From positions 54,686,253 through 54,750,252 of the forward strand of contig CM043959.1 of assembly GCA_014529385.2 (NCBI GenBank): a stretch of 64,000 nucleotides of DNA, read 5' to 3'. The notes beneath the pieces are model-generated. The model had not been told where the DNA came from. It ran no database searches and was given only the letters and a program-made list of their open reading frames with translations. The position numbers and the translations under genes were made by a program. Source of the DNA: Adiantum capillus-veneris. Taxonomy: Eukaryota; Streptophyta; Polypodiopsida; Polypodiales; Pteridaceae. Of this stretch, positions 33,346-45,129 are shown piece after piece. Position 1 is the first letter of the stretch, and each line of letters starts with the position of its first letter.

Positions 33346-36300
33346 CATGCAATCTTCATCTATCATACACGATGCCCCATCATCTTGAAGGCATGTGGCT
33401 CCACGCAAGATGCTACTATGGGCACAAAAATACAATCACAAAAATCCGTTGAAAGCTCTCGACTGTTTTCAACAGATGCAAAGCGAGGGCCTCACTCCAA
33501 ATGCAATTACATACGTGTGCATCTTGAAGGCATGTGGATGTACACAAGAAGCCGATATGGGTTTAAAAGTTCACCTTGACATTGTTAGTCAGGGGTTGTT
33601 GCAAAAGATGACATCCTGCACAGGAGCACCACATTTGGCATACATGTCGACCAAGGCATTGCGAAGCACGAAATCCATTGAAAGCTCTCGACTGTTTTCA
33701 ACGGATGCAAAGCGAGGGCCTCACTCCAAATGCAATTACATACGTGTGCATCTTGAAGGCATGTGGCTGTACACAAGAAGCCGATATGGGTTTAAAAGTT
33801 CCCCTTGACATTGTTAGTCAAGGGTTGTTGCAAAAAATTGTCGTGCTTTGCAATGCCTTGGTCGACATGTATGCCAAATGTGGTGCTCCTGTGCAGGATG
33901 TCATCTTTTGAAACACACTAATTGCATGATATGCCCGACAAGGGCCGGGCAAGTAGCTCTGGGCTGTTTTGAGCAGATGCGAAGTGAGGGCCTTTCTCCA
34001 TATGCTATCACCTGCGTGTGCATCTTGCAGACATGTGGCTCTATGCAATGTGCTCTTGAAAAGAGATGGCGTGCTTGGCACCATGAGACCTACTACTTAC
34101 TCTTGCACCTTGAAGGCCAGTGACCTTATGCAAGCGGGATGTGTACAACAGGAGCATGGCCAAAATTCTCTAGGTTGTTTTTAGCAGATGGAAAGCAAGT
34201 ATATCTCTCCAAATTCAGTGACTTATACTTTCGTCTTGAAGGCATGTGGCTCTACACAAGTGCTCGAGGAGATTCGTGTCCTGAGTGTGGACTCTTGGAA
34301 TGCGCCGATTTCATGATTTGCTCCACAAGGGCAAGGCCAAAAAGCTCTATTTTGTTTTCAGCAGCCTCTATCCAGATGCAATCACGTACTCAAGAAGCTG
34401 ATATGGGCACAAAAATTCACAATTGTATTGTTGGTCAGAGGCTGTTGAAAAAAGACGTTGTGCTTGGTACTGCCTTCCAAATGTGGTGCGTTTGAGAAAG
34501 CACAAAAAGTGGTTGAGGAGCTTTTCATCCGAAATGTCATCTCTTGGAATGCACTAATTGCAGGATACGCACGACAGAAAGCTCTATGCAGTTTTCAGCA
34601 ATGCATCTCTCCAAATTCAGTCTGAATGTGACCTTCTACAAGCCGTTGACATGGTTGAGAGAATTAATGAGGCCATACCTCGTCCGGGGCTCTTGGGGAA
34701 GCATGTCATGCTATAGGATGCTTTCAGCAGCAGCAAACGCAAAGCAACTGTATATCTCCAGATTTGGTCACCTATACTTTCTTCTTGAAGGCTATGCTTA
34801 CATCTTGAAGGCATCTTGCTCTATGCAAGAGCTCAAGGAGCTTCATTTTGGAGTGTGGACTCCTGGAATGCACTAATTCCAAGATTTTCCTTGTGCAGCG
34901 TGCTTTGCATTGTCTTGGTCGATATATATGCAAAGTGAGGGCCTCTTTCCAGATGCAATCACCGACGCATGTCTCTTGAAGGCATGTGACTCTACACAAG
35001 ATATTGATATGGGCACAAAAGTTTGCAATTAAATTGTTAGTCAGAGGTTGTTGAAAAAGGATGTCATGGTTGGCACTGCCTTGGTTGATAAGTAAGCCAA
35101 ATGTGGAGTGCTTAAGAAAGCGCAAAAAGAACTTGAGCAGCTTCCTGTCGCCTCTTGAGGGATGTGTGCAACAAGAGCACGTCCAAAAAGCTCTTGTTGA
35201 AGCGAAGCGAGGGGCTCTCTCTAGATGCAATTAGTTATGAATGCATCTTGAAGGCATGTGGCTCTACACAAGATGCCAATATGGGCACAAAGATTCACCA
35301 TTATATTGTTAGTCAGAGGCTATTGAAAGAGGATGTCATGCTTGACACTGCCTAGTGTGGTGCGCTTGAGAAAGCACAAAAAGTGCTTGAGGAGCTTCTT
35401 GTTCGGAATGTCACCTCTAGGAATGCAATTAATAATTGAAATGGCATACATAGTTTCCAATATTTGGCTCAATCTCAATTCTTTTATTTAACATTTTATT
35501 TTCATCTGCACGATGAGCTTGCAATTATTTTCGTCTACGCACTCAATTTTTTGTCCCAGACAATGCGAAGCGAGGGCCCATCTCCAGATGCACAATCACC
35601 TACACAAGCATAGATGCAATCACCTACGCAGCATCTTATTTATGTACAATGGACCACGCATACAACCTTCCTCTATCATACACGACGCTCCATCATCTTG
35701 AAGGCATGTGGCTCCACGCAAGATGCTACTATGGGCACAAAAATACACAATGACATTGTTGAAAAAAGATGTCGTGATTGGCACTATCTTGGTCGATATG
35801 TATGCCAAATGTGGTGCGCTTGAGAAATTCAGCAGGTGCAAAGCAAGTGTATCTATATTTTCATCTTGAAGGCTATGCTTACAGCTTCAAGGAATGTGGC
35901 TCTATGCCAGTGCTCGAGGAGTTTCTTGTCCAAGGGCCTCTCTCCATATGCAATCACCCACACATATATCTTGAAGGCATGTGGTTCTATACAAGATGCA
36001 GATATGGGCACAATTATATTATTAGTCAGAGATTGTTGAAACCAGACGTTGTGATTGGCATTTCCTTGGTTGATATGTATGCCAAAAGTGGAGAGCTTGA
36101 GAAAGCACAAAAAGTGCTTGATGAGCTTCTAATCAATGCATTGATTGGGGGATGTGTGCAACAAGAGCAACTTTAAAAAGCTCTATGTTGTTTCCATCAG
36201 ATGCAAAGCAAGTGTATCTCTCCAAATTTAGTCACCAATACTTTTGTCATGAAGGCTATGCTTACATCTTGAAGGCATGTAGGTCTAGGCAAGTGCTCGA

Positions 36301-37400
36301 GGAGCTTCCTGTCTGGAGTGTGGACTCTTGGAATGCACTGATTGTAAGATTTTCCCCCAGGGGAAAGGCCAAACTCTAGTCTGTTTTCAACAAATACAAA
36401 GTGAGGGCCTCTCTCTAGATGTAATCACCTACGCATGCATCTCGAAGGCATGTGGCTCTATGAAAGATGCTGACATGGACACAAAAAATTCACAATTATA
36501 CTGGTAGTCAGAGGCTGTTGAAAAAAGATGTCGTGATTGGCTTTGCCTTGGTCGATATGCATGCCAAATGTGGTGTGCTTGGGAAGCACAGAAAGTGCTT
36601 GAGGACCTATCTGTCCGGACTATTGCCTCTTGGAATGCATTGATTGTGGGATGTGCACAACGAGGGCAGGGCGAGAAAGCTATATGCTATTTTCAGCCGA
36701 TGCAAAATGTGGTGTCATCATGATAGCACGAGAAGTTTTTGATGGGGATCATCTCTAGGTTGTAATCTCTTGGAGCACGAGTGGATTGCAGGATATGGTC
36801 AACCTTGTCGTGGCAAGGAAACTCTTGGTTGTTTATATCAGATGCTATGGGAAAGCTCGTCTCTAATTGCACTCACATATGCTTCCACCTCAAAGGCTTG
36901 TGGCCTCATACAAGATCTTCAAACACAATTTTTTTCTCAGTTTTTGTCTAACTGAATCCAGGGAACAAGCAATGCTCGGAACACAAGTCAAGCATACACA
37001 AGCAGAGCATGATGAGGATTAAAAGGAACGGGTTTTTCTTTTCTGGCCGGACTGATTGCAAGATATACCCAACCTAGCTGTGCCAAGAAAGCTCTGGGCT
37101 GTTTTTACCAGATGCAAAGAGAAGGCATGTCTCTAATTGCAATCACCTACGCTTTCACCTCGAAGGCTTGTGGCCTTATACGAGATCTTCAAAAACAATT
37201 CATTTTCTCAGTTTTTGATTAACACGATCCGAATAACAAGCAATATTCAAAAGACAAGTCAAGCATAGACAAGTAGAGCATGATGAGGGGCTAAAGGCAA
37301 TGGGTTTTGCTTTTCAAACCGGACTGATTGCAAGATATACCCAACCTGGCTCTTGCTAGAAAGCTCTGGGCTGTTTTGGGCAAATGCGAAGGGAAGGCCT
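32960..37400 (+). pseudogene. Decayed pentatricopeptide-repeat (PPR) sequence array
   Basis: Many plus-strand fragments of PPR repeats in all three frames: 'LKACGSTQDADMG', 'TKIHNYIVSQRLLKKDVV', 'LVDMYAKCG', 'AQKVL.EL.VRNV.SWNALI', 'ALGCFQQM', 'SEGLTPNAITYVC'. The longest open pieces are 33395-33808 and 35778-36176. PPR proteins bind organellar RNA, and plant genomes carry large families. Here every repeat is broken by stops, frameshifts, local tandem copies and an inversion, so it is a pseudogene cluster. The last part (36790-37400) repeats a segment of about 270 bp twice. Confidence 0.85.
33598..33912. repeat. Inverted repeat inside the PPR array
   Basis: About 72 bp at 33600-33672 is the reverse complement of 33838-33912 ('CATCCTGCACAGGAGCACC' in the first arm). 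The PPR 'LVDMYAKCG' segment is thus inverted in the left arm. Flanking direct repeats (33455-33598 and 33677-33838) surround it. Confidence 0.85.
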
Positions 37401-37409
37401 CTCTTGTAA

Positions 37410-37811
37410 TGGCACCCCAGGTAGAAGCATCAGTTTTTATAAAATTCTGACGACACTATTTATATGGTGCCGAGTTTGAAGTAGTTTTTGACCATGAGAG
37501 TATCAAATGGTTCACTACTTAAACAGACTTGAAGGGCCGTAAAGCTAGATGGACAGAAATCCTTCAAGATTATGATTGTAAGCTACGATATTGCAAGGGG
37601 CGATATAATGTAGTAGCTGATGCACTAAGCCGGATGCCTCATATTAATTCACTTCCTTTCACGGAACTAAAGAGTGGATTTTTGGAGTCATTACGTGGTA
37701 AGTGTGCACAATATCAATCATATGCTAAAGTGTGGAGTGCAGTTTTAAAAAGGGATCCCTCACAGTCACATGTCTCTGAACAGCTAGATCAAGATGTCTC
37801 TCGACGCGCAG
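37410..37811 (+). pseudogene. Old Ty3/gypsy pol, left part (RNase H end)
   Basis: Encodes the end of the RNase H domain and the connection: 'YGAEFEVVFDHESIKWF', 'CKGRYNVVADALSRM'. The frame 37529-37819 runs into the LTR of the inserted chromovirus. The rest of this element continues at 46728. The upstream RT is missing; the junction with PPR sequence is near 37410. Confidence 0.85.
37807..37811. repeat. Target-site duplication CGCAG, left copy
   Basis: Exact match to 46723-46727 on the other side of the chromovirus. Confidence 0.95.
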
Positions 37812-39404
37812 TGTCATAATAATCAATATCTAATTCTCCTAAATGATTTTCTCATATTAAACTGATCATTTAATGTGGGGAAGTGCCAAGGGAGAAAAAG
37901 CTAGAATATTGGTTAAGTTAGCAGACCGGCCACATTAGGGATCCAAAGGAGGGAAAATAGGGATCCAAAGGGGGGGCCATCTGCAGAAGAGCCATGTGAA
38001 ACAACGGGCTAAAAAGACCCTAAGGTTTAGCCCATTAAGACTTCCAAAATGCTAAGGTTCCAAAATTCAAAGGTTGTGTCCAAAGGTCAACCTTAGGGAA
38101 AATTGGATGCTTAGTGTGTGTGCCCAAAAAGTCTTTCTGCATCCCTACATGGGAGGGGGCGAGCCCCAAAGCTAGGGGATGAGAGAGAAAACCACACACA
38201 CACACACAGGCTCCCTTTACACAAAGGGAATGAGGGACACATGTCAGCTCCCTAGGCCAGATGCCCACAAAGTGTGCCCAATTCCTATTGGAAGACCCTT
38301 GAAGTGGACCAATGAGAATTAAGCTAGAGTAAATCTAGTTTAATTAATTTAAAAACATTTAATAAAAGAAACCAATAAGAATTAAGTGTCCTAGAAGACT
38401 ATTGGGCAGTCTCCCAAGGGGTCCAATGAGCATTCAGAAGCCCCATGGCTTGCCTGATTCCTATTGGCCAGGAGGCAAAGGGGTCCAATGAGAGTTTAGT
38501 TTAATTATTTAATTATCTAAAGCTCTCACAAAAGGGGAAAGGGGGACACATGTCAGAAGGCTATCACTTATGCTGCTTAATTCCTATTGGCTTGACCTGG
38601 GGAGGTCCAATGAGGAAAAAGCCAGCCTAACTTAGCAGCTAGGGCTCGCCCAAGAGAGAGGGGGGGCTGATTTTTGCTGGGCATTCCACTCTCACACTGA
38701 CACACTTGACCATGTGTGAAGGAAAAACACTCTATCTCCTCCCAAGCTTTAATGGAGAGCTCATCACCTACTCCAAGCTTGTGAGATAGAAGCCTACATC
38801 AACACTCTCTTGGCATGTGGATGCAAATCCAACCAAGAGCCAAGCTTCAATGCATGCTCATCTTCTCTACCAAGCTAATTACTAAGCTAAGCTATGCTAA
38901 TATGAGTGATTATGTGAGGAGATGTACTTCTTTCTCGTAAGATACTTCTTTTTCCTCTCAATCTACTCTCATACCCTGCTAGCTCTCACCATCTTTGAAG
39001 GTGTGTGAGGTCTTGGGTCTGAGAACGGGGATAATTCAAGTTGTGTTTGATTAAGTGTTTTGCTTGGTGTATGAAGCTTTCATCTTCATTGCACTAGCTA
39101 GTCTTGAAGGAACACAAAGAATTGTATTGTACAATGTCTCTCTTGATGGGAGAAACCATAATACAAAGCCTTTTGGAGGGGGGACCGGCTCCATGCAAAT
39201 CCGGTCCTCAACTGTTGTCAATAGTTTAATTGCTCTCTCTTTTGAAAGTATTGTCGATGCTATCTAACTAGGTGTTATGCTTTTTGTTGCTCTCTCCACC
39301 CAAGCACTCTTGTAATTCTCATTAGGAATCTATTCTAATGAAATGCCCACTATGTTCATGCTAATTTCCGCTACAAGTAACATTTTAGGCCATTAAATGT
39401 TACA
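37812..39404 (+). repeat. 5' LTR of the chromovirus
   Basis: Begins TGTCATAATAATC and ends TGTTACA; 1593 bp. It contains several 'CCTATTGG' boxes with nearby 'CCAATGAG' (38280-38620), a CA microsatellite at about 38190 and a small LTR-internal frame (39055-39267) without recognised domain. The promoter should lie in this LTR. Confidence 0.95.
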
Positions 39405-39405
39405 T

Positions 39406-39417
39406 TGGTATCAGAGC
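39406..39417 (+). promoter_or_regulatory. Primer-binding site, initiator-Met tRNA type
   Basis: TGGTATCAGAGC one base after the 5' LTR; it is the standard plant site complementary to the 3' end of tRNA-iMet. Confidence 0.95.
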
Positions 39418-39821
39418 TCAAGGTTTCTCTTTTCTTGCTCAAGAAGGGAGGTCCTCAAGCTAGCTACAAATGGTTGGTATTATTAATTGCCTGTGAGTAA
39501 GTAGAATAGGGATTTTTCAGCCTTGCAGTGCGCCTGCCTTTGTGCAGTTAACGGGGCATCACCGTCGAGAGCTATGGTCTTAATAGTGGAGTCCTACGGG
39601 GCTTGCCTACGGCTTAACCACTATTGAGCTATTAGAAGCTTGACAGGAGCCGGTGCTGTTTTGGTGTCGAAAGACCCTCTCTTCTATTCCTTGCAATTAA
39701 TGGTATTCGAGCCGCGGGTACAGTAGCTTGAGTGCTTTTTCTAAAGGGGTAAAGAGGAGTAGCAACTAGGGCTTGAAGTGCCAAAGTACACCTAAAAAGT
39801 TTACACCTAAAAATTGTTAGA

Positions 39822-42800
39822 ATGGCTGACAATATTAAAGAGAGTGAAATTAATGTTGATAACTTTGATTTTGCTCATGAGCAAGCTACTAATGATGCTT
39901 CAATGCTTGTTAATTATCTTGTTTCTAGGCTTCAACAAGCCATGGGCAATCCATCTCTCCAAAGTGAAGTGCAACGGCAGCTCCGTGCTCACGGGATTCT
40001 CCAAGCTCATCACCATGACGAGAGAACACCTAGGAAGCCTCCTTGTGAGACTACCAAAAGAGGTCTCTCTCCGATTCGGGAAGAAGAAGAGAATCCATAT
40101 GAAGGGCTCAAGAACTTACTTCTTGATGATGCATCTCCTTCCCAAAGGAGAACTCAAGAGCCTCCACCGAAGGAACGACAAAGAAGCGAGTCTCCCGCCA
40201 CCTCGGCGGAGATGGCTCCACGAAGACGGCGGGCTAAACGCTCTCCATCACCACCAAAGCGGAGAAGACCATCACACTCTTCTCCACGCCATAATTCAAA
40301 GAGGGATGATAAAAAGCAAGAGAAGAAAAAGGCGAGAAAGAGGACACCCTCTTCTCCATCTTCTTTATCCTCTTCCTCTTATGAAAGCTATGGTGAAGAC
40401 GACAAAGATCAAGACAAGAAAAAGGCGAGAAAGAGGTCACCCTCTTCTCCACCTTCTTCAAATTCTTCATCTTCTGAAGAAAGTGATGGTGCAACTTTTG
40501 AACCATCAAAAAGAAGAGGCCATAGGAAATCCTATGCCGCATGGAAGAGGTCGTCCAAGCTGAAGAAATTCAAAGAGGGAGGGAAGAGCATCTCTTTCCT
40601 TACCTATGATGGCACCTTCGGTGCTACAGACAAAGTTTTGGCCTTTATCCAGAAATTCGATGCGGCGTTTGGAGATGAGGGCTTCACGGAGTCCTCTAAG
40701 CTACGCCATGTAGCTATGCACTTTCAAAAGTCCGCCAAACAATGGTGGTCTAGCCTACGAGCCAACGGTGAAGCTCCACGAACATGGAAGGCTTTAAGAG
40801 CTTCCATTATGAAGCAGTTTTTGGCCACCGATGCCAAAGACAAAGTACTCACCGAATGGCGAAGCTTAAAGCTCTCTCCCAATGAATCCATCCACAAATA
40901 TGTAGACAAGTTTTGGGACCTACAACTCAAAGCCACTGTCTTCAAAAAGTTGGATTTTGGAGAGCAAAAGCAACAATTTTGTGCGGGCTTAACCGAAGAA
41001 ATGGCGGAGTATGTCAACTCCCAAAGGCCACGTACCATATCGGCGGTAATACACCATACTATGGTGGCCTCGCGAATCAATTTCCAAACGGGGGGTAAAA
41101 GAAATAATAAGCCCCCGGAAAACAAAGGTACCAATGAGCCTAAGGGGAAGGACAATGTCCAAAAGTCTCCTAAGGGCAATTCCAACAAAGCTAAAGAGAA
41201 GGGAGTTTACAAAGGAAAGAATAAACTCTCTCCTGAAGAGCTTGAGCGTTATCGTAAAGATAACCGGTGTTTCAAGTGCGGCGAACAAGGGCATGCGTAC
41301 CGCGCTTGTCCCCAAAAGAACAACCGCCAAGATCCTCCTAGAGCTTCTTTGGTTGAAATCCAAGAGGAGGAGATTCACCAAACTCACCACAAAGGATCTC
41401 CTCTATGCCATGCTTGGGGAAAGGTAAGAGAACATGATGCTTTTATTCTCTTTGACCCTGGTTCTACTCACAATTTCATATCTATGGAGTTAGCCACCAA
41501 GCTAGGCATACAATCCTACGAGATGGGAGATATCCTACCCGCAGACAGTGCCTTCAAGGGGCAAGAAGCTTCAGTCACTCCCTTAATCGGGAAATTGAGG
41601 CTTCATGTCCAAGGCTATGTGGACAAAGAGGATTTCTTTATCTCTCCTCTCAAGCATGAGGATGTAATCCTAGGGGCACCATGGTTTGACCGTTTGGCTG
41701 CCCATGTTAAATTTCTTGAAAGGAGAATCTCCTTTAAGTTCAGGGAAAAGGACATGTATATAGATGCTAGGGAGATGGGTAACACCATCCCCATTGTACA
41801 TACACCAGCTTTCAACAAGTCAATAAAGAGCTCTATTTCCGTGTACATGATTTTTGTTAAAGATTCTCAAAATGAACCTAATGCTTTAGCAAAAGAAAAT
41901 AAAAGCAACCAAAAGGAATTAGAGTTATCCAATTTTCTCAAGGGGTTTCAAGATGTCTTTATTGACGACATCCCTTGTGAGCTACCTCCTAAACGAGGTA
42001 ATGACGACCATGCAATTGAACTTCTTCCAGGAAGTTCACCGCCTAACAAACCTCCTTATAGAGTTTCTCAAGCTCAACAAGAGGAGATTATGCGGCAAGT
42101 GCATGAGTTAATTGAGAAGGGCATGGTTAGGCCTAGCTCATCTCCATTTTGCTCACCTGTGCTATTAGTGCAAAAGAAAGACGGCACATATCGTATGTGT
42201 GTCGACTATAGAGCACTAAATAGGATCACTATCAAGAATAGGTTTCCCGTTCCACGGGTAGAAGACCTATTTGATAAGCTACAAGGATCGACCTACTTCA
42301 GTAGGATTGACCTAAAAAGTGGCTATCATCAAATAAGGATAGTTGATCAAGACATTGTAAAGACCGCATTTCGTACTACATTTGGTCTTTACGAATACAT
42401 TGTCATGCCTTTTGGCTTGACTAATGCACCAGCCACATTTAACCGCTTGATGGAGAAGCTGTTCAGACCTCATCGAACCTTCACTGGAGTGTTCTTTGAT
42501 GATATTATCATCTACTCTAATTCATTAGAGGAACATAAGCAACACCTCCAGGTAATATTTCAAGTTTTAAGAGAGAATAAACTTTATGTTAATCGAAAGA
42601 AAAGTGAATTTTTCTTGCAAGAGATTCAATATTTAGGTCACATTATCTCTCAAGATGGAATCCAAATGGATCCATCCAAGTTAGAGGTAATAAAAGGATG
42701 GCCTAAACCAAGGAATCTTCATGAACTAAGAAGCTTTATAGGTATGTGTGCATACTATAGACGCTTCATAGAAAAGTTCTCACAAATTGCGGGACCATTA

Positions 42801-44771
42801 CATGACCTAACAAAGAAAAATGTTAGGTATACGTGGTCTGCTAAGGAGAACAATGCTTTCGAAAAGCTTAAAGAAAAGCTTATCTCTCAACCTGTGCTTA
42901 CACTACCGGATCTCACAAAACCATTTGAGGTCCAATGTGATGCTTGTGGTGATTGCCTTGGGGCTGTTTTGCTCCAAGAAGGGCACGCCATAGGCTATGA
43001 GAGTCGAAGGCTCGACCCTGTTGAGCAAGCTCTAGGCATATACGAAAAAGAACTCCTTGCAGTTCTACATGCCTTAGACTCATGGAAGCACTATTTATTG
43101 GGGACTCCTTTTATTCTGCGAACAGATCACCAAAGTCTTAAGTACTTCATGACGCAGACCAAGCTCTCCGACAAACAAATGAGGTGGGCAAATTTCCTTT
43201 CGCAATTTCATTTTCATATTGCTCACATTGCTGGCAAGCATAATCAAGTAGCCGATGCACTCTCAAGACGACCGAGAGTGAATGCGGTTTCCATAGCAAC
43301 TCACAATGATCTATCTTTAATGATAGATGAGTATGCTATTGATCCCGATTTTAGAGATGTGATTTCAGCCCTTGCCTTAGGGAAGAAAGAAGAACCATTT
43401 ACTTTACAAGATGGCTATCTTCTCTATGGCAATAGACTATGCGTTACTAACTCACTACGTGAGAAAGTAATGTATGAATCTCATGCTCCCCCATATGCGG
43501 GGCATAGAGGGATTCAGTCTACCCTAAAGGGAATTGAAACATATTTCTATTGGCCTACCATGAAAGTGAACATACATGAGTATGTTTCCAAATGTGTGGT
43601 ATGTCAAAAGACAAAATTTGATAGAGGGAAGCAACTTGGATTGCTTCAACCCTTGCCAATCCCTAATTCACCGTGGGAGAGCATATCCATGGATTTTATC
43701 TTTGGATTGCCTAAGTCTATCCATGGGAATACGGGAATATGGACGATAGTAGACAGGTTCAGTAAACAAGCTCATTTTATACCTGTCAAAAAGACTATCA
43801 AAGCCCATCAAATGGCAACCCTCTTCATTGCACAAATTTTCAAGTACCATGGCTTGCCAATGTCCATAGTGTCGGATAGAGATCCTAGAATGACCAGTAA
43901 TTTCTGGAAGGGTCTCTTTGAGAATTTAGGAACAAGGCTAAACTTCTCTTCGGCCTATCATCCACAAACTGATGGCCAAAGTGAAATAGCTAACCTAACT
44001 ATTCTCGATCTACTAAAAGCCTATGTAACGGAAGTAGATCAAAGATCCCAATGGGAGAAGTACTTACCCTTAGTAGAGTATGCTTACAATAACACTGTAC
44101 ATACTTCTACAGGAAAAGCACCTTTCGAGGTAATTGAGGGAAGATCAAAAAGTCCCTTGCTACTTAAGGTACATGGGAAGATCTTCGTTGCAGATGAGTA
44201 TAGCCGAGACCTACAGGAATCTTTCCAAAAGATTAAGGATGCTATCTCTATCTCACAGCAAAGGCAAAAGGCTGCTGCTGACAAGCACAGAAGAGCCCAA
44301 GCCTTTAAAGAAAACGATTGGGTCTTGTTAAAGTTTCCCAAGGCTCGCTTAAGGCACACGACGGGCAAGAATCCTACGGGCCACCAAAAGTACTATGCTA
44401 AACTAGCAAAAAGGTACTATGGTCCCTTCCAGATTCTTAGGCCAATCAATGAGATGGCCTATCAACTTAAGTTGCCCAATCATTGGCTCATACACAATGC
44501 TTTTCATGTGAGCCTCTTAAAGCCTTACAAAGGAGAGCCACCTCAAGAACCAACTATTGAAGACCCACCGGAGATCGAGGACCACGAGGAGGTGCTACAG
44601 CCCGAGTCCATTCTCCGACATGAAGGCAAGGTATTAAGAGGCGGTAAGACTATCCGACGATATCTTATTAAGTTTAAGAATTATCCTTTTGAAGATGCTA
44701 GATGGATGCAAGGCATACAATTAAAGGATAACCTAAACCTTGTCAATGCTTACAATGCTTCCCAAGAGTAA
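39822..44771 (+). CDS. Chromovirus gag-pol polyprotein
   Basis: 1649 codons, open throughout. N-terminal basic, Ser/Arg/Lys-rich region with an 'RKRxPSSPxS' repeat (about 130-215), then a capsid-like gag domain (about 255-400). Zinc knuckle C483, C486, H491, C496. Aspartic protease with 'FDPGSTHNF' (catalytic D545; Pro where Ser or Thr is usual). RT with 'FFDD' at 891-894 and 'MPFGLTNAPATF' just before. RNase H beginning 'CDACGDCLGAVL' (D1040). Integrase zinc finger ending C1258/C1261 and catalytic D1291, D1352, E1388 (D-D-35-E). A chromodomain-like C terminus near 1590-1640 ('YLIKFKNYPFEDARWM'), which in chromoviruses directs insertion into chromatin. A start at the first ATG after the leader fits. 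A second frame at 39814-40563 is a shadow of the repeat region. Confidence 0.97.
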   Translation: MADNIKESEINVDNFDFAHEQATNDASMLVNYLVSRLQQAMGNPSLQSEVQRQLRAHGILQAHHHDERTPRKPPCETTKRGLSPIREEEENPYEGLKNLLLDDASPSQRRTQEPPPKERQRSESPATSAEMAPRRRRAKRSPSPPKRRRPSHSSPRHNSKRDDKKQEKKKARKRTPSSPSSLSSSSYESYGEDDKDQDKKKARKRSPSSPPSSNSSSSEESDGATFEPSKRRGHRKSYAAWKRSSKLKKFKEGGKSISFLTYDGTFGATDKVLAFIQKFDAAFGDEGFTESSKLRHVAMHFQKSAKQWWSSLRANGEAPRTWKALRASIMKQFLATDAKDKVLTEWRSLKLSPNESIHKYVDKFWDLQLKATVFKKLDFGEQKQQFCAGLTEEMAEYVNSQRPRTISAVIHHTMVASRINFQTGGKRNNKPPENKGTNEPKGKDNVQKSPKGNSNKAKEKGVYKGKNKLSPEELERYRKDNRCFKCGEQGHAYRACPQKNNRQDPPRASLVEIQEEEIHQTHHKGSPLCHAWGKVREHDAFILFDPGSTHNFISMELATKLGIQSYEMGDILPADSAFKGQEASVTPLIGKLRLHVQGYVDKEDFFISPLKHEDVILGAPWFDRLAAHVKFLERRISFKFREKDMYIDAREMGNTIPIVHTPAFNKSIKSSISVYMIFVKDSQNEPNALAKENKSNQKELELSNFLKGFQDVFIDDIPCELPPKRGNDDHAIELLPGSSPPNKPPYRVSQAQQEEIMRQVHELIEKGMVRPSSSPFCSPVLLVQKKDGTYRMCVDYRALNRITIKNRFPVPRVEDLFDKLQGSTYFSRIDLKSGYHQIRIVDQDIVKTAFRTTFGLYEYIVMPFGLTNAPATFNRLMEKLFRPHRTFTGVFFDDIIIYSNSLEEHKQHLQVIFQVLRENKLYVNRKKSEFFLQEIQYLGHIISQDGIQMDPSKLEVIKGWPKPRNLHELRSFIGMCAYYRRFIEKFSQIAGPLHDLTKKNVRYTWSAKENNAFEKLKEKLISQPVLTLPDLTKPFEVQCDACGDCLGAVLLQEGHAIGYESRRLDPVEQALGIYEKELLAVLHALDSWKHYLLGTPFILRTDHQSLKYFMTQTKLSDKQMRWANFLSQFHFHIAHIAGKHNQVADALSRRPRVNAVSIATHNDLSLMIDEYAIDPDFRDVISALALGKKEEPFTLQDGYLLYGNRLCVTNSLREKVMYESHAPPYAGHRGIQSTLKGIETYFYWPTMKVNIHEYVSKCVVCQKTKFDRGKQLGLLQPLPIPNSPWESISMDFIFGLPKSIHGNTGIWTIVDRFSKQAHFIPVKKTIKAHQMATLFIAQIFKYHGLPMSIVSDRDPRMTSNFWKGLFENLGTRLNFSSAYHPQTDGQSEIANLTILDLLKAYVTEVDQRSQWEKYLPLVEYAYNNTVHTSTGKAPFEVIEGRSKSPLLLKVHGKIFVADEYSRDLQESFQKIKDAISISQQRQKAAADKHRRAQAFKENDWVLLKFPKARLRHTTGKNPTGHQKYYAKLAKRYYGPFQILRPINEMAYQLKLPNHWLIHNAFHVSLLKPYKGEPPQEPTIEDPPEIEDHEEVLQPESILRHEGKVLRGGKTIRRYLIKFKNYPFEDARWMQGIQLKDNLNLVNAYNASQE

Positions 44772-45129
44772 GCAAATGTACAAAATGTTAGAAAATGAAC
44801 AAAAATTTTTGTCTTATAAGACTCTCTTTTTCCTTATTTGTGCACAAAAATAAAGTAGTATGCATGCTTAGATCAAGTTTGTGGAGACGACGTCTCCCAA
44901 ACACCAAGTAGAGCTTGTCACTCTACTATGGAAGACTGATAGGACTAATGTGCAGACATGCTTGCGGCAGCCTCAGGCTCTCAAGCGCCAAATGGACTAG
45001 TCATCCATTATGGAATGATGTCGTAGGGTAACATAGGGATCCTCTACCCGCTAAGAAAAGGACTCATGCATATGCTTTATCTTCTCTACACCATAGTCGA
45101 GGACGACTATGATTTCAAGAGAGAGGTAA
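44772..45129 (+). promoter_or_regulatory. 3' untranslated part and polypurine tract
   Basis: Non-coding. It contains an inverted repeat GGAGAC-GAC-GTCTCC near 44883-44897, then CGAGGACGACTATG and a purine tract AAGAGAGAGGTAA ending at 45129, next to the TG of the 3' LTR. Confidence 0.75.

Noticed and set aside
33395-33808. 137-codon PPR frame as a functional gene
   Set aside because: Consists of a tandem copy with inverted piece, no start context, and stops on both sides.
39055-39267. 70-codon frame repeated at 46373-46585
   Set aside because: Both lie at the same place in the two LTRs; duplicated because the LTRs are, not because of a gene.
39600-39720. Possible tRNA gene in the chromovirus leader
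   Set aside because: Short stems can be drawn but no A-box/B-box pair or cloverleaf was recognised.
39814-40563. 249-codon frame overlapping the chromovirus gag
   Set aside because: Shadow of the Ser/Arg/Lys-rich gag region in another frame; no domain.
40724-41390. Minus frames opposite chromovirus gag
   Set aside because: Antisense shadows of an intact coding region.
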